Assembly (NCBI GenBank): GCA_000171875.1 | Contig: ABHI01000002.1 | Span: 124,001 to 188,000 of the forward strand | DNA: 64,000 nucleotides | Reading direction: 5' to 3' | Source: Flavobacteriales bacterium ALC-1 | GTDB taxonomy: Bacteria; Bacteroidota; Bacteroidia; Flavobacteriales; Flavobacteriaceae | In this document: positions 1 to 5,125 of the stretch, one piece after another | Position numbering within the stretch: the stretch's first letter is position 1 | Layout of the letters: each line of letters begins with the position of its first letter | The notes under the pieces: model-generated | Database searches by the model: none | Told to the model about the DNA's origin: nothing | Seen by the model: the letters and a program-made list of their open reading frames with translations, nothing else | Position numbers and translations under genes: made by a program

Positions 1-1
1 T

Positions 2-79
2 GAGATTCCTAAAATTGTTGCAAACAAACTCTCTGATGAAGTTTCTGTGGCATTTAATTTTGAACTTGAGAAAAAGTAA
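2..79 (+). CDS. C-terminal fragment of an unidentified protein
   Basis: An open frame enters from the left edge and stops with TAA at 77-79, giving the last 25 residues of a protein ending in FNFELEKK. It is followed 15 bases later by a strong hairpin terminator, which supports it as a real gene end. The fragment is too short to name. The rest of the gene lies outside the window, and it converges on the slipin gene. Confidence 0.55.
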   Translation, partial: EIPKIVANKLSDEVSVAFNFELEKK

Positions 80-94
80 ATTTTGCTCCAAATC

Positions 95-128
95 AAAAAG
101 CGCTAGTTTACTAACTAGCGCTTTTTTT
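95..128. terminator. Bidirectional intrinsic terminator
   Basis: A perfect inverted repeat with 11-14 bp arms (core AAGCGCTAGTT / AACTAGCGCTT, 4-nt loop) is flanked by an A-run on the left and a T-run on the right. It can therefore stop transcription from both the partial plus-strand gene and the minus-strand slipin gene. Confidence 0.9.
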
Positions 129-136
129 ACACCCAC

Positions 137-1237
137 TTATTTTCCAGAGAAAATCTCCTTTAATTGTGTTACCATATTTCCATTACCTGAAACGGTGATC
201 TCGCCAATTTTATCAGCGATTTTTTCCACATATTCCATCTCTTTTAGCTTGTACAGCATGTCATTCTCTTCCATCAACTTTGCCGTATTTAGCAAGCTAC
301 GAGTAGAAGCTGTTTCTTCACGTCTCATAATAACATTAGCCTGTGCTTTCTTTTGTGCAACTAAAACCTGGTTCATAATCTCTTTCATTTCTCCGGTTAA
401 AATCACATCTCTAATACCGCAGTTTAAAACGGTTACCCCTAATTTAGACGCACTTGTTTTTACATCTTCAAATACCGCTTCTGCAATATTTTCCTTACGT
501 TCTAAAAGCTCATCTAAAGTGTAAGCACCAACATATGCACGCAATACTAATTGCATTGTAATGTATAATTGCTTTTCGTAATCCTTGTTATCCAAAAGTG
601 CTTTTTCAACGTCTGTAACTTTGTACTGTGTGTAAAAGTTAATACGGATTGCTGCTTTATCTTTAGTTAACAATTCTTGTCCGGCAATTTCTAATTGTAG
701 CTGACGCAAATCTGCCTTTGCAATTTTAATAGTTGTGTCATTTCTCCAGAAACGGTATGTACCACCTTCTAGAGTTTTTGTATATACATCATTGACTAAA
801 AGCACCGCTTTTTCGTAAACTGCAACCTCAAATGTTCTGATGTATTTGTTCACTTCATAATTGCTAAACAAAGATTTGTCAAAGCTTTCTGTAATATAGA
901 TTTTACTTAAATCTACTTTTACATATTCACGTTCAATTAGTCCTTTCCAGTGCACATAACGACCAGCGTTAAGAACCGTTTTAAAATTACCTTTTTCATA
1001 TAGTAAAACTAATTCTCCATCCTTTATTTCTAGCACGTCTAGCATAGCTGATAAAACCTCATCTTTTAGTAAGATTTCTAAGGCTATTGGTGCTACAAAA
1101 CTAGTTCCAAGATCGTATAAAGCTACACGTTCGTAAAACCCTATCCAGTGAATACCTTGAGTAATTACGCGAACGTAATCACCTCTTTTGAATACTAAAC
1201 CTACTTTTCCAACATTAATTCTTACTCGTTTCATCAT
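137..1237 (-). CDS. Slipin/SPFH (Band 7) domain protein
   Basis: A 366-residue protein with the slipin pattern: an N-terminal beta-rich segment, a central Band 7 (SPFH) core at about 95-300 (including KADLRQLQLEIAGQELLTKD and the helical region after AQKKAQANVIMRREE), and a helical C-terminus that would support oligomerisation. No transmembrane helix or signal peptide is evident, unlike most bacterial SPFH proteins. It is the last gene of the minus-strand locus that starts near 5.5 kb with leader ORFs, a TPR gene and a tRNA array. The start is one of two adjacent ATGs (1237 or 1234). From recollection, slipins recur near RNA-repair and tRNA-like genes in other bacteria; that link is established knowledge only in part, and its role here is inference. 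Confidence 0.85.
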   Translation of the reverse strand: MMKRVRINVGKVGLVFKRGDYVRVITQGIHWIGFYERVALYDLGTSFVAPIALEILLKDEVLSAMLDVLEIKDGELVLLYEKGNFKTVLNAGRYVHWKGLIEREYVKVDLSKIYITESFDKSLFSNYEVNKYIRTFEVAVYEKAVLLVNDVYTKTLEGGTYRFWRNDTTIKIAKADLRQLQLEIAGQELLTKDKAAIRINFYTQYKVTDVEKALLDNKDYEKQLYITMQLVLRAYVGAYTLDELLERKENIAEAVFEDVKTSASKLGVTVLNCGIRDVILTGEMKEIMNQVLVAQKKAQANVIMRREETASTRSLLNTAKLMEENDMLYKLKEMEYVEKIADKIGEITVSGNGNMVTQLKEIFSGK

Positions 1238-1704
1238 TTTGTTATTTAAAATTAAACTTCATTTTTTGCCTATTTAGGCGGACTGGTAATACGTGTAACG
1301 GATGGATTACCAACTTCAATAACCACTGACGAGTTCAGTAATTATCAAAGCATATTTTTGTTTTATTTATCTTATTTAAAAAATAGCAGATTGCAAATCA
1401 TCTCTTCCATACGGAATTACTCATAGTAACTACAGCCATAATCAGTGAAATGAGAGCCAGTTAAAAAGAAAAGAAAGTGCTCTTGCCTTTTAACCTTTAA
1501 TCAAAACAGTAATTACTTTTGAAATTACAAATCAGTAATTCTGGTATTTCTAAGATTGCTTATTATTGAACACTAATGAGTTACTATTAAAGCCAATTTA
1601 CAATCCACTATTTTGTCATTTTTATTGAGCAGTGTGACAGACTGCTTTTCTATCAGTTTAACAAGATGATAAGCTTTGGTGTTGATGGATTTTAAGTCCA
1701 TAAC
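1238..1704 (-). other. Non-coding stretch with hairpins between tRNA-like RNAs and slipin
   Basis: No credible coding frame is present. On the minus strand there are hairpins at about 1630-1646 (stem AGCAGT/ACTGCT), 1325-1339 (ACTGA/TCAGT), 1284-1309 (GGTAAT/ATTACC) and 1268-1279 (GCCTA/TAGGC, ending 31 nt before the slipin start). They may form the leader of the slipin mRNA or process the upstream RNA. A further stem with a 7-nt CTTAAAA loop (about 1686-1702) looks like an anticodon or T arm left behind. Confidence 0.4.
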
Positions 1705-1788
1705 CTACTTTAAAAGAGTAGTGCTCTAACCAAACTGAGCTACAATAGCCAAGGATTTATCCAAGCTACTGATCGGATTCGAACCGAC
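1705..1788 (-). ncRNA. Permuted tRNA-Lys(TTT)-like unit
   Basis: On the minus strand the T arm (1772-1788, GTCGG-TTCGAAT-CCGAT) and 3' acceptor strand CAGTAGC (1765-1771, discriminator T at 1764) come first. A 14-nt spacer follows, then the 5' acceptor strand GCTATTG (1743-1749), the D arm (1723-1740) and an anticodon arm CTACT-CTTTTAA-AGTAG (1705-1721, anticodon TTT). The two acceptor strands pair over all 7 positions (one G-U). This is the 3'-half-before-5'-half order of a permuted tRNA. The alternative is a decayed tandem array whose acceptor strands pair by chance. Confidence 0.55.
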
Positions 1789-1872
1789 GACAGCTACGAT
1801 CTATTGCTTCACCGCTAAGCTACTTCCCCTTGTTTTATTGTCTTTTGAGGGGAAGGTGAGATTCGAACTCAC
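1789..1872 (-). ncRNA. Permuted tRNA-like unit, anticodon reads CGT (Thr)
   Basis: Same order as its neighbour. The T arm GTGAG-TTCGAAT-CTCAC (1856-1872) and acceptor strand CTTCCCC (1849-1855, discriminator T at 1848) come first, then an 18-nt spacer, the acceptor strand GGGGAAG (1823-1829), D arm (1806-1820) and anticodon arm (1789-1805, loop ATCGTAG). GGGGAAG and CTTCCCC pair perfectly with each other, whereas GGGGAAG cannot pair with the acceptor strand that follows it (CAGTAGC). The anticodon arm abuts the next T arm with no variable loop, which also argues against a conventional tRNA spanning the two. The anticodon stem has only four good pairs. Confidence 0.55.
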
Positions 1873-2013
1873 GTACATAGAACTGGTGGTTTTTATTTTG
1901 GTAAAAAACCGTAACCTTCAAGTCTAGTTGTATATAAAAACATCATACATCTCTGCAACGTTTTACACAATAGTGCTATACCGAAACACCCAACAAGACC
2001 AGCTTGATATTTT

Positions 2014-2043
2014 AAAAAAAGCGTTCTGAGAATACCTCCGCTT
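2014..2043 (-). terminator. Possible intrinsic terminator inside the structured RNA
   Basis: On the minus strand AAGCG and CGCTT flank a smaller GAG/CTC stem and are followed by seven T residues. It could end the structured RNA, or it may simply be an internal hairpin, because downstream tRNA-like units and slipin are in the same direction. Confidence 0.4.
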
Positions 2044-2367
2044 GTAGATAAGCTTTCTTAGGATTATAGCCGTAGCCCTTCCCTAATTTTCCACACGCTT
2101 CTCATCGCTTAGAGAATTGTGTACTTACCTGATGCCTAATACATTATAGATGTTCAGCGACTTAGACTTGGCTTGCATAGTGGTATTAAAACCACGCTTT
2201 GCAATTACAAGGGTTGGCTCCCTCACCATTCATAGACGTCCTCTGTTGAGGCGGCCTACTAGAATGTTCACCGCACAGTATAGGCTTGCGACCTCTACTG
2301 TCCCATATATTGCAATGGGTTTAGGCAACTACTAACTGCTATAATGTTCGAAGTCTTGTGCCTTTCG

Positions 2368-2442
2368 CTGTATGAAAAATACAGTGCTCTACCAGTTGAA
2401 CTATATCCCCTTTTCGGTTGAGATACTAGGAATCGAACCTAG
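2368..2442 (-). ncRNA. Permuted tRNA-Lys(TTT)-like unit embedded in structured RNA
   Basis: On the minus strand the T arm CTAGG-TTCGATT-CCTAG (2426-2442) and acceptor strand TATCTCA (2419-2425, discriminator A at 2418) are followed after 7 nt by acceptor strand GGGGATA (2404-2410), the D arm (2386-2401) and anticodon arm CTGTA-TTTTTCA-TACAG (2368-2384, anticodon TTT). The acceptor strands pair at 6 of 7 positions including one G-U; the 1-72 pair is mismatched. C37 after the anticodon is unusual for tRNA-Lys. Confidence 0.45.
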
Positions 2443-2848
2443 ACTTCAAAACTTTGACCTAGGAGAAGGGCTTCGAAAATGGCTTCGTAGATTTTTGCCT
2501 ACAAAATACCAACCTTCTCCTTGTGTGTTTCCCAACACACGGTAAGTTAAGCTACCGAACCATTTCCTGTCGGGTAACTTTAATACTGCAATCAGCTCCG
2601 CTAGGTTGGATAACCTATACGTAACCTGTTACTACAACTTTTTCTTTTGATGTCTCCATCTCAAGCCTACTCAAAAAGCATTGGCTATAAATCCTTAATA
2701 TGCTTCAACGGTTGTCCCTAGCAGATAATGATTTATGTTAATTGCTTGCTTACCTGCACTATTTTCTAATGAAAACAGTCTCCACTTGCAGTGTCTGCAA
2801 ACAGATTTATCCTTGTTACCAAGTTTATCTAAGGACAATAAGCTGCCC

Positions 2849-2889
2849 CATCAGTCTTTAATCTCGATTAAAGACTGATGATTTTTTTA
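2849..2889 (+). terminator. Plus-strand intrinsic terminator-like hairpin
   Basis: A perfect 15-bp stem (CATCAGTCTTTAATC with its complement, 2-nt loop) is followed on the plus strand by ATTTTTTTAG, the classic terminator form. On the minus strand there is no following T-run. All other features here are on the minus strand, so it marks either an antisense transcript or a structural hairpin at the start of the structured RNA. Confidence 0.55.
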
Positions 2890-2939
2890 GTTATGAAACT
2901 CAATAATTGAATTTCATAAGATTTCAATGAACGTTATTG

Positions 2940-3012
2940 TGGAATAGACAGGATTCGAACCTATATCGCCAGATCTTCAATCTGGTGCATTGACCAACTT
3001 TGCTACTATTCC
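2940..3012 (-). tRNA. tRNA-Phe(GAA)
   Basis: Acceptor GGAATAG/CTATTCC, anticodon arm CCAGA-TTGAAGA-TCTGG, T arm ATAGG-TTCGAAT-CCTGT, discriminator A73 as expected for Phe. CCA is not encoded; the trailer is CAA. It is the last conventional member of the array. Confidence 0.9.
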
Positions 3013-3016
3013 GTTA

Positions 3017-3086
3017 AGTATCTATCAAGGGTCGAACTTGATCCTAGAGGATATATCTCTCGTGCGAGCCGTTACACTATAGACAC
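3017..3086 (-). tRNA. Degenerate tRNA, anticodon uncertain (ATA or TAT)
   Basis: The acceptor GTGTCTA/TAGATAC and T arm TCAAG-TTCGACC-CTTGA are good, and the D arm (GTG-TAACGGCTCG-CAC) resembles that of the neighbouring Arg tRNA. The anticodon arm is poor: only AGAG/CTCT pairs, with loop ATATATC, so the anticodon reads ATA with U33 in place, or TAT if shifted. The identity cannot be given by eye. Confidence 0.6.
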
Positions 3087-3091
3087 TTTTT

Positions 3092-3164
3092 GGGTGACTT
3101 CGGGATTCGAACCCTATTCTTCTCATTCACAGCGAGGCGTTTTACCACATAAACTAAAGACACC
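3092..3164 (-). tRNA. tRNA-His(GTG)
   Basis: The anticodon loop is CTGTGAA and the discriminator is C73, as expected for bacterial His. The acceptor GGTGTCT/AGTCACC has one mismatch, and the T and anticodon stems each have a mismatch. The base before G1 is T, so the usual G-1 identity element is not encoded. It looks partly degenerate. Confidence 0.8.
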
Positions 3165-3171
3165 ATTTTTG

Positions 3172-3242
3172 ATAATCTGAATGGATTTGAACCATTACCT
3201 CAAGAGTCAAAGTCTTGAATGCTGCCATTACACCACAGATTA
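3172..3242 (-). tRNA. tRNA-Gln(TTG)
   Basis: Acceptor TAATCTG/CAGATTA, anticodon arm CAAGA-CTTTGAC-TCTTG, T arm AATGG-TTCAAAT-CCATT, all fully paired. Discriminator T73; the trailer is CAA rather than CCA. Confidence 0.9.
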
Positions 3243-3247
3243 TTATT

Positions 3248-3320
3248 GTAAGCCTATAGGATTCAAACCCATACTCCAAGGTTCGTAACCTTGCGTGCTA
3301 TCCGTTACACCATAAGCTTA
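3248..3320 (-). tRNA. tRNA-Arg(ACG)
   Basis: Acceptor TAAGCTT/AGGCTTA (one U-G), anticodon arm CAAGG-TTACGAA-CCTTG, T arm ATGGG-TTTGAAT-CCTAT. A34 would need deamination to inosine by TadA to read all CGN codons. Discriminator C73 is unusual for Arg. Confidence 0.88.
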
Positions 3321-3324
3321 TTTG

Positions 3325-3398
3325 TACTCCACCCAAGATTCGAACTTGGACTTTACAGGGCTTAAACCTGTTGCCTCTCCCATTTGGGCTAGTGGAGC
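3325..3398 (-). tRNA. tRNA-Leu(TAA) with short variable loop
   Basis: Anticodon arm ACAGG-TTTAAGC-CCTGT, T arm CCAAG-TTCGAAT-CTTGG, acceptor GCTCCAC/GTGGAGT with a G1-U72 wobble, A73. Bacterial Leu tRNAs normally carry a long variable arm; this one has a short loop (AAAGT), so its charging by LeuRS is uncertain. Confidence 0.85.
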
Positions 3399-3402
3399 AT
3401 AG

Positions 3403-3475
3403 TACAGGAAGAGAGATTCGAACTCTCAGTTTCTCGATTCTAAGTCGAGTGCGTTTGCCATTTCGCCATTCCTGC
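3403..3475 (-). tRNA. tRNA-Leu(TAG) with short variable loop
   Basis: Anticodon arm CTCGA-CTTAGAA-TCGAG, T arm GAGAG-TTCGAAT-CTCTC, acceptor GCAGGAA/TTCCTGT (G1-U72), A73. The D arm (GGCGAAATGGCAAACGC) is of the Leu type, yet the long variable arm expected for Leu is replaced by five bases. Confidence 0.85.
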
Positions 3476-3480
3476 AATTG

Positions 3481-3552
3481 TTGAGGTACTAGGATTTGAA
3501 CCTAGGACTTTCGTCTTATCAGAACGATGCTCTACCACTGAGCTACACCTCA
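3481..3552 (-). tRNA. tRNA-Ile(GAT)
   Basis: Acceptor TGAGGTG/TACCTCA (one G-U), anticodon arm TCGTT-CTGATAA-GACGA, T arm CTAGG-TTCAAAT-CCTAG, A73; trailer CAA. The acceptor stem is nearly the same as in the neighbouring Lys, Val and Met genes, suggesting expansion by duplication and anticodon change. Confidence 0.9.
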
Positions 3553-3567
3553 TTAATTAATGTTTTG

Positions 3568-3640
3568 TTGAGGTATTAGGACTTGAACCTAAATCACCCG
3601 AGTTAAAAGCTCGGTGCTTTAACAATTAAGCTACACCTCA
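3568..3640 (-). tRNA. tRNA-Lys(TTT)
   Basis: Acceptor TGAGGTG/TACCTCA, anticodon arm CCGAG-CTTTTAA-CTCGG, T arm TTAGG-TTCAAGT-CCTAA, A73; trailer CAA. Confidence 0.9.
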
Positions 3641-3648
3641 AAATATAG

Positions 3649-3721
3649 TTGAGATATTAGGAGTCGAACCTAAACTTTTCGCCTTATGAGAGCGATGCTC
3701 TGCCAGTTAAGCTATATCTCA
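3649..3721 (-). tRNA. tRNA-Met(CAT)
   Basis: Acceptor TGAGATA/TATCTCA, anticodon arm TCGCT-CTCATAA-GGCGA, T arm TTAGG-TTCGACT-CCTAA, A73. It lacks the G-C triplets of initiator tRNA; an elongator Met or a lysidine-modified Ile2 cannot be told apart by eye. Confidence 0.88.
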
Positions 3722-3726
3722 ATTTG

Positions 3727-3798
3727 TTGAGGTAATAGAGATCGAACCTATGACTTTCACGATGTACGCGTGATGCTCTTCCACTGAGCTATACCTCA
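3727..3798 (-). tRNA. tRNA-Val(TAC) with G33
   Basis: Acceptor TGAGGTA/TACCTCA is perfect and the T arm ATAGG-TTCGATC-TCTAT is sound. The anticodon arm is TCACG-CGTACAT-CGTGA, which places G at position 33, where U is nearly universal. This would weaken the U-turn and decoding. A73, trailer CAA. Confidence 0.85.
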
Positions 3799-3801
3799 TT
3801 G

Positions 3802-3873
3802 TACTCCGTAAGAGAATCGAACTCTTAATTACTGATAGAAAGTCAGGCGTCTTAACCATTTGACCAACGGAGC
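3802..3873 (-). tRNA. tRNA-Glu(TTC)
   Basis: Acceptor GCTCCGT/ACGGAGT with a G1-U72 wobble, anticodon arm CCTGA-CTTTCTA-TCAGT (outer pair mismatched), T arm AAGAG-TTCGATT-CTCTT, A73; trailer CAA. Confidence 0.87.
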
Positions 3874-3880
3874 ATTTCCG

Positions 3881-3953
3881 CAGTACCGACGAGATTCGAA
3901 CTCGCAACTTCTCGGGAGACAACCGAGCACTCTAACCATTGAGCTACGATACT
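3881..3953 (-). tRNA. tRNA-Asp(GTC)
   Basis: Acceptor AGTATCG/CGGTACT, anticodon arm CTCGG-TTGTCTC-CCGAG, T arm GCGAG-TTCGAAT-CTCGT, discriminator G73 as expected for Asp. T at position 37 is unusual. Confidence 0.88.
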
Positions 3954-3958
3954 ATTTG

Positions 3959-4040
3959 TGGGAATCATAGGATTCGAACCTATTCAGCCAAGGCATCAGT
4001 TTTACAGACTGACTCCACTCTCCAACTTGGACGTATTCCC
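3959..4040 (-). tRNA. tRNA-Tyr(GTA)
   Basis: The anticodon arm is TCAGT-CTGTAAA-ACTGA, followed by a long variable arm (about 12 nt) typical of bacterial Tyr, T arm ATAGG-TTCGAAT-CCTAT, and acceptor GGGAAT/ATTCCC (sixth pair good, seventh mismatched). A73. At 82 nt it is the only class II member of the array. Confidence 0.9.
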
Positions 4041-4051
4041 TTACTAATTTG

Positions 4052-4124
4052 AGACAAGGATGAGGATCGAACTCATAAAAAACAGAGTTGCAGTCTGTTG
4101 CCTTAACCATTCAGCCACCTTGTC
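4052..4124 (-). tRNA. tRNA-Cys(GCA)
   Basis: Acceptor GACAAGG/CCTTGTC, anticodon arm ACAGA-CTGCAAC-TCTGT, T arm ATGAG-TTCGATC-CTCAT, discriminator U73, the main Cys identity element. It starts only 3 nt after tRNA-Asn. Confidence 0.9.
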
Positions 4125-4127
4125 TTG

Positions 4128-4199
4128 CGATATTGGAAAGACTCGAACTTTCAACCTAGTGCTTAACAGGCACTTGCTCTACCATTGAGCTACAATATC
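4128..4199 (-). tRNA. tRNA-Asn(GTT)
   Basis: First gene of the array. Acceptor GATATTG/CAATATC, anticodon arm AGTGC-CTGTTAA-GCACT, T arm GAAAG-TTCGAGT-CTTTC, discriminator G73 as for bacterial Asn. The AU-rich acceptor is unlike the GC-rich acceptor usual for housekeeping tRNA-Asn, so it is probably an extra gene. Confidence 0.9.
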
Positions 4200-4208
4200 T
4201 TTTGTTAT

Positions 4209-4236
4209 AAATCGGCAAACCTAGGTTTGCCGATTT
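4209..4236. terminator. Perfect palindrome between TPR gene and tRNA array
   Basis: A 28-nt palindrome (13-bp arms AAATCGGCAAACC, loop TA) stands between the TPR stop codon and tRNA-Asn. The T-run on the minus side is weak (TTTATAAC), so it may be a leaky terminator or an RNA-processing hairpin rather than a full stop. Confidence 0.6.
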
Positions 4237-4258
4237 GTTATTTCTCCTTTCTTTTTAA

Positions 4259-4840
4259 TTACAATAGATTATTAAGTCGATTTTGAAACCACTTTTTTGG
4301 TTCAGCTTCAACTTCTTTTTTAGCCTGATTTTCTATGATTCTATTTTCATTAGCTTGAATCTTTTTTTTCTTCTTTACTCGAGATAAAATGTCATCAACA
4401 TAACTGATGAAATCATTGTTCAGTCCTAATTGTTTTGCATCTTTTAAAGCCTTCTCTGCTTCAACAAACAATGTCATGCTTTCATAAAGTTGACCTTGTG
4501 CTAAAGCAACACCAGCTCGATCTATCCCTTTGACGGTTTTAGCAAAATCAATTAAACGTTGTGCTTCATTGTAATCGTGATTATTAATTAACAACCTGAT
4601 GTAATCTGGATATACATCTGGCATATCCAATCTACTCGCTAAAGCCCTTTCGAAATAGCTTTTAGCTGTTTCATTATCACCCAATTGTTCATAGTGTACT
4701 TTCGCCATTAAATGCAAGGCTTTTACATTTTCTGGGTCGTAAGACAACGCGTAATTTAATGCCTCTACTGCTTTTTCTAATTCCCAAGGATAGGCTTCCA
4801 TCGCTTTGAACAAATAGCTGTTATGTAAATTATTTTCCAT
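4259..4840 (-). CDS. TPR-repeat protein
   Basis: A 193-residue soluble protein. Helical TPR-like pairs cover about residues 15-135 (for instance ALNYALSYDPENVKALHLMA and AKSYFERALASRLDMPDVYP), followed by a lysine-rich helix (VKKKKKIQANENR) and an acidic/Lys tail. No signal peptide is visible. I chose the ATG at 4840; a longer frame begins with TTG at 4855. The gene lies between the second leader terminator and the 16-tRNA array and reads in the same direction, so it is probably co-transcribed with the array and the slipin gene. The basic tail would fit RNA contact, but that is inference. Confidence 0.85.
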   Translation of the reverse strand: MENNLHNSYLFKAMEAYPWELEKAVEALNYALSYDPENVKALHLMAKVHYEQLGDNETAKSYFERALASRLDMPDVYPDYIRLLINNHDYNEAQRLIDFAKTVKGIDRAGVALAQGQLYESMTLFVEAEKALKDAKQLGLNNDFISYVDDILSRVKKKKKIQANENRIIENQAKKEVEAEPKKWFQNRLNNLL

Positions 4841-4939
4841 GATAACTTTATTCAATAGTTCGTTACTGTTTTAAATGCAACACGTGATGTGATGCTCTTA
4901 AAACTGTTCAGATTTATGTACTCTTAAATTTTTTGAAAT

Positions 4940-4972
4940 AAAAAATCCGAAACAGTTTGTTTGCTTCGGATT
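4940..4972 (-). terminator. Leader terminator T2 (candidate attenuator)
   Basis: On the minus strand AATCCGAAGC and GTTTCGGATT form a 10-bp stem with a 9-nt loop, followed by six T residues. It lies after the 25-codon leader ORF and before the TPR gene. Its 5' arm CCGAAGC (4969-4963) is fully complementary to GCTTCGG inside the leader ORF (5012-5006), giving a 7-bp alternative antiterminator. Confidence 0.85.
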
Positions 4973-4993
4973 CTTCTCTGGGAAATAAATTAT

Positions 4994-5071
4994 CTACAGA
5001 AAATACCGAAGCCTTATAAATGACTCTAAGTCACTTAGTAAATTTTGAAATGCTACAATATGTTTTAGCAT
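4994..5071 (-). CDS. Leader peptide 2 (25 aa) before the TPR/tRNA array
   Basis: A 25-codon ORF starting at ATG 5071 and ending with TAG at 4996-4994, about 50 nt after a good promoter and 22 nt before terminator T2. It begins MLKHIVAF and ends RLRYFL. Its residue types are Met, Leu, Lys, His, Ile, Val, Ala, Phe, Gln, Asn, Ser, Asp, Glu, Arg and Tyr; 13 of these 15 have a tRNA in the downstream array, whose only absent member is Cys. It uses scarce codons (CTA, CTG, AGG, CGG, ATA). The antiterminator segment spans codons 20-22. This is the layout of a ribosome-controlled attenuation leader; translation is not proven. Confidence 0.6.
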   Translation of the reverse strand: MLKHIVAFQNLLSDLESFIRLRYFL

Positions 5072-5125
5072 GGCTTCTTATTTTGTTATTAATTATGTTA
5101 TTGCGAATTGTTTAATTCTGCGATG

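Larger units (their letters stand above)
1873..2890 (-). ncRNA. Putative large structured non-coding RNA region surrounding a tRNA-like core
   Basis: About 1 kb without coding capacity but dense in hairpins and visibly richer in G+C than its surroundings. Minus-strand stems include CTGTTTTC/GAAAATAG (near 2760-2780), GTGTGTT-GGGA-AACACAC (2523-2540), GGAGAAGG/CCTTCTCC (2462-2469 with 2513-2520), CCTC-AACA-GAGG (near 2240-2251) and an 8-bp stem around it (CATTCTAG/CTATGAATG). A long-range helix ACAAGAC/GTCTTGT (2353-2359 with 1993-1999), continued by CGAAA/TTTCG (2363-2367 with 1982-1986), closes the downstream part. A permuted tRNA-like unit (2368-2442) sits in the middle. Known large RNAs GOLLD and ROOL lie near tRNAs, and some GOLLD RNAs contain a tRNA; I cannot assign this one to either family. 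Confidence 0.5.

Noticed and set aside
15-524. 169-codon plus-strand frame over the slipin gene end
   Set aside because: It runs through the terminator and antisense to the slipin gene, has low-complexity composition and no recognisable domain.
2150-2335. 61-codon plus-strand frame
   Set aside because: It lies across the hairpins of the structured RNA region; the composition reflects RNA structure, with no promoter or family match.
1873-2890. tmRNA, RNase P RNA, or a group I/II intron inside a tRNA
   Set aside because: No tag reading frame ending in Ala-Leu-Ala-Ala, no conserved RNase P strands, no group I P/Q/R/S elements and no group II domain V were found by eye. A covariance search could still overturn this.
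3719-3922. 67-codon minus-strand frame
   Set aside because: It runs through the tRNA-Val, Glu and Asp genes and only reflects their sequence.
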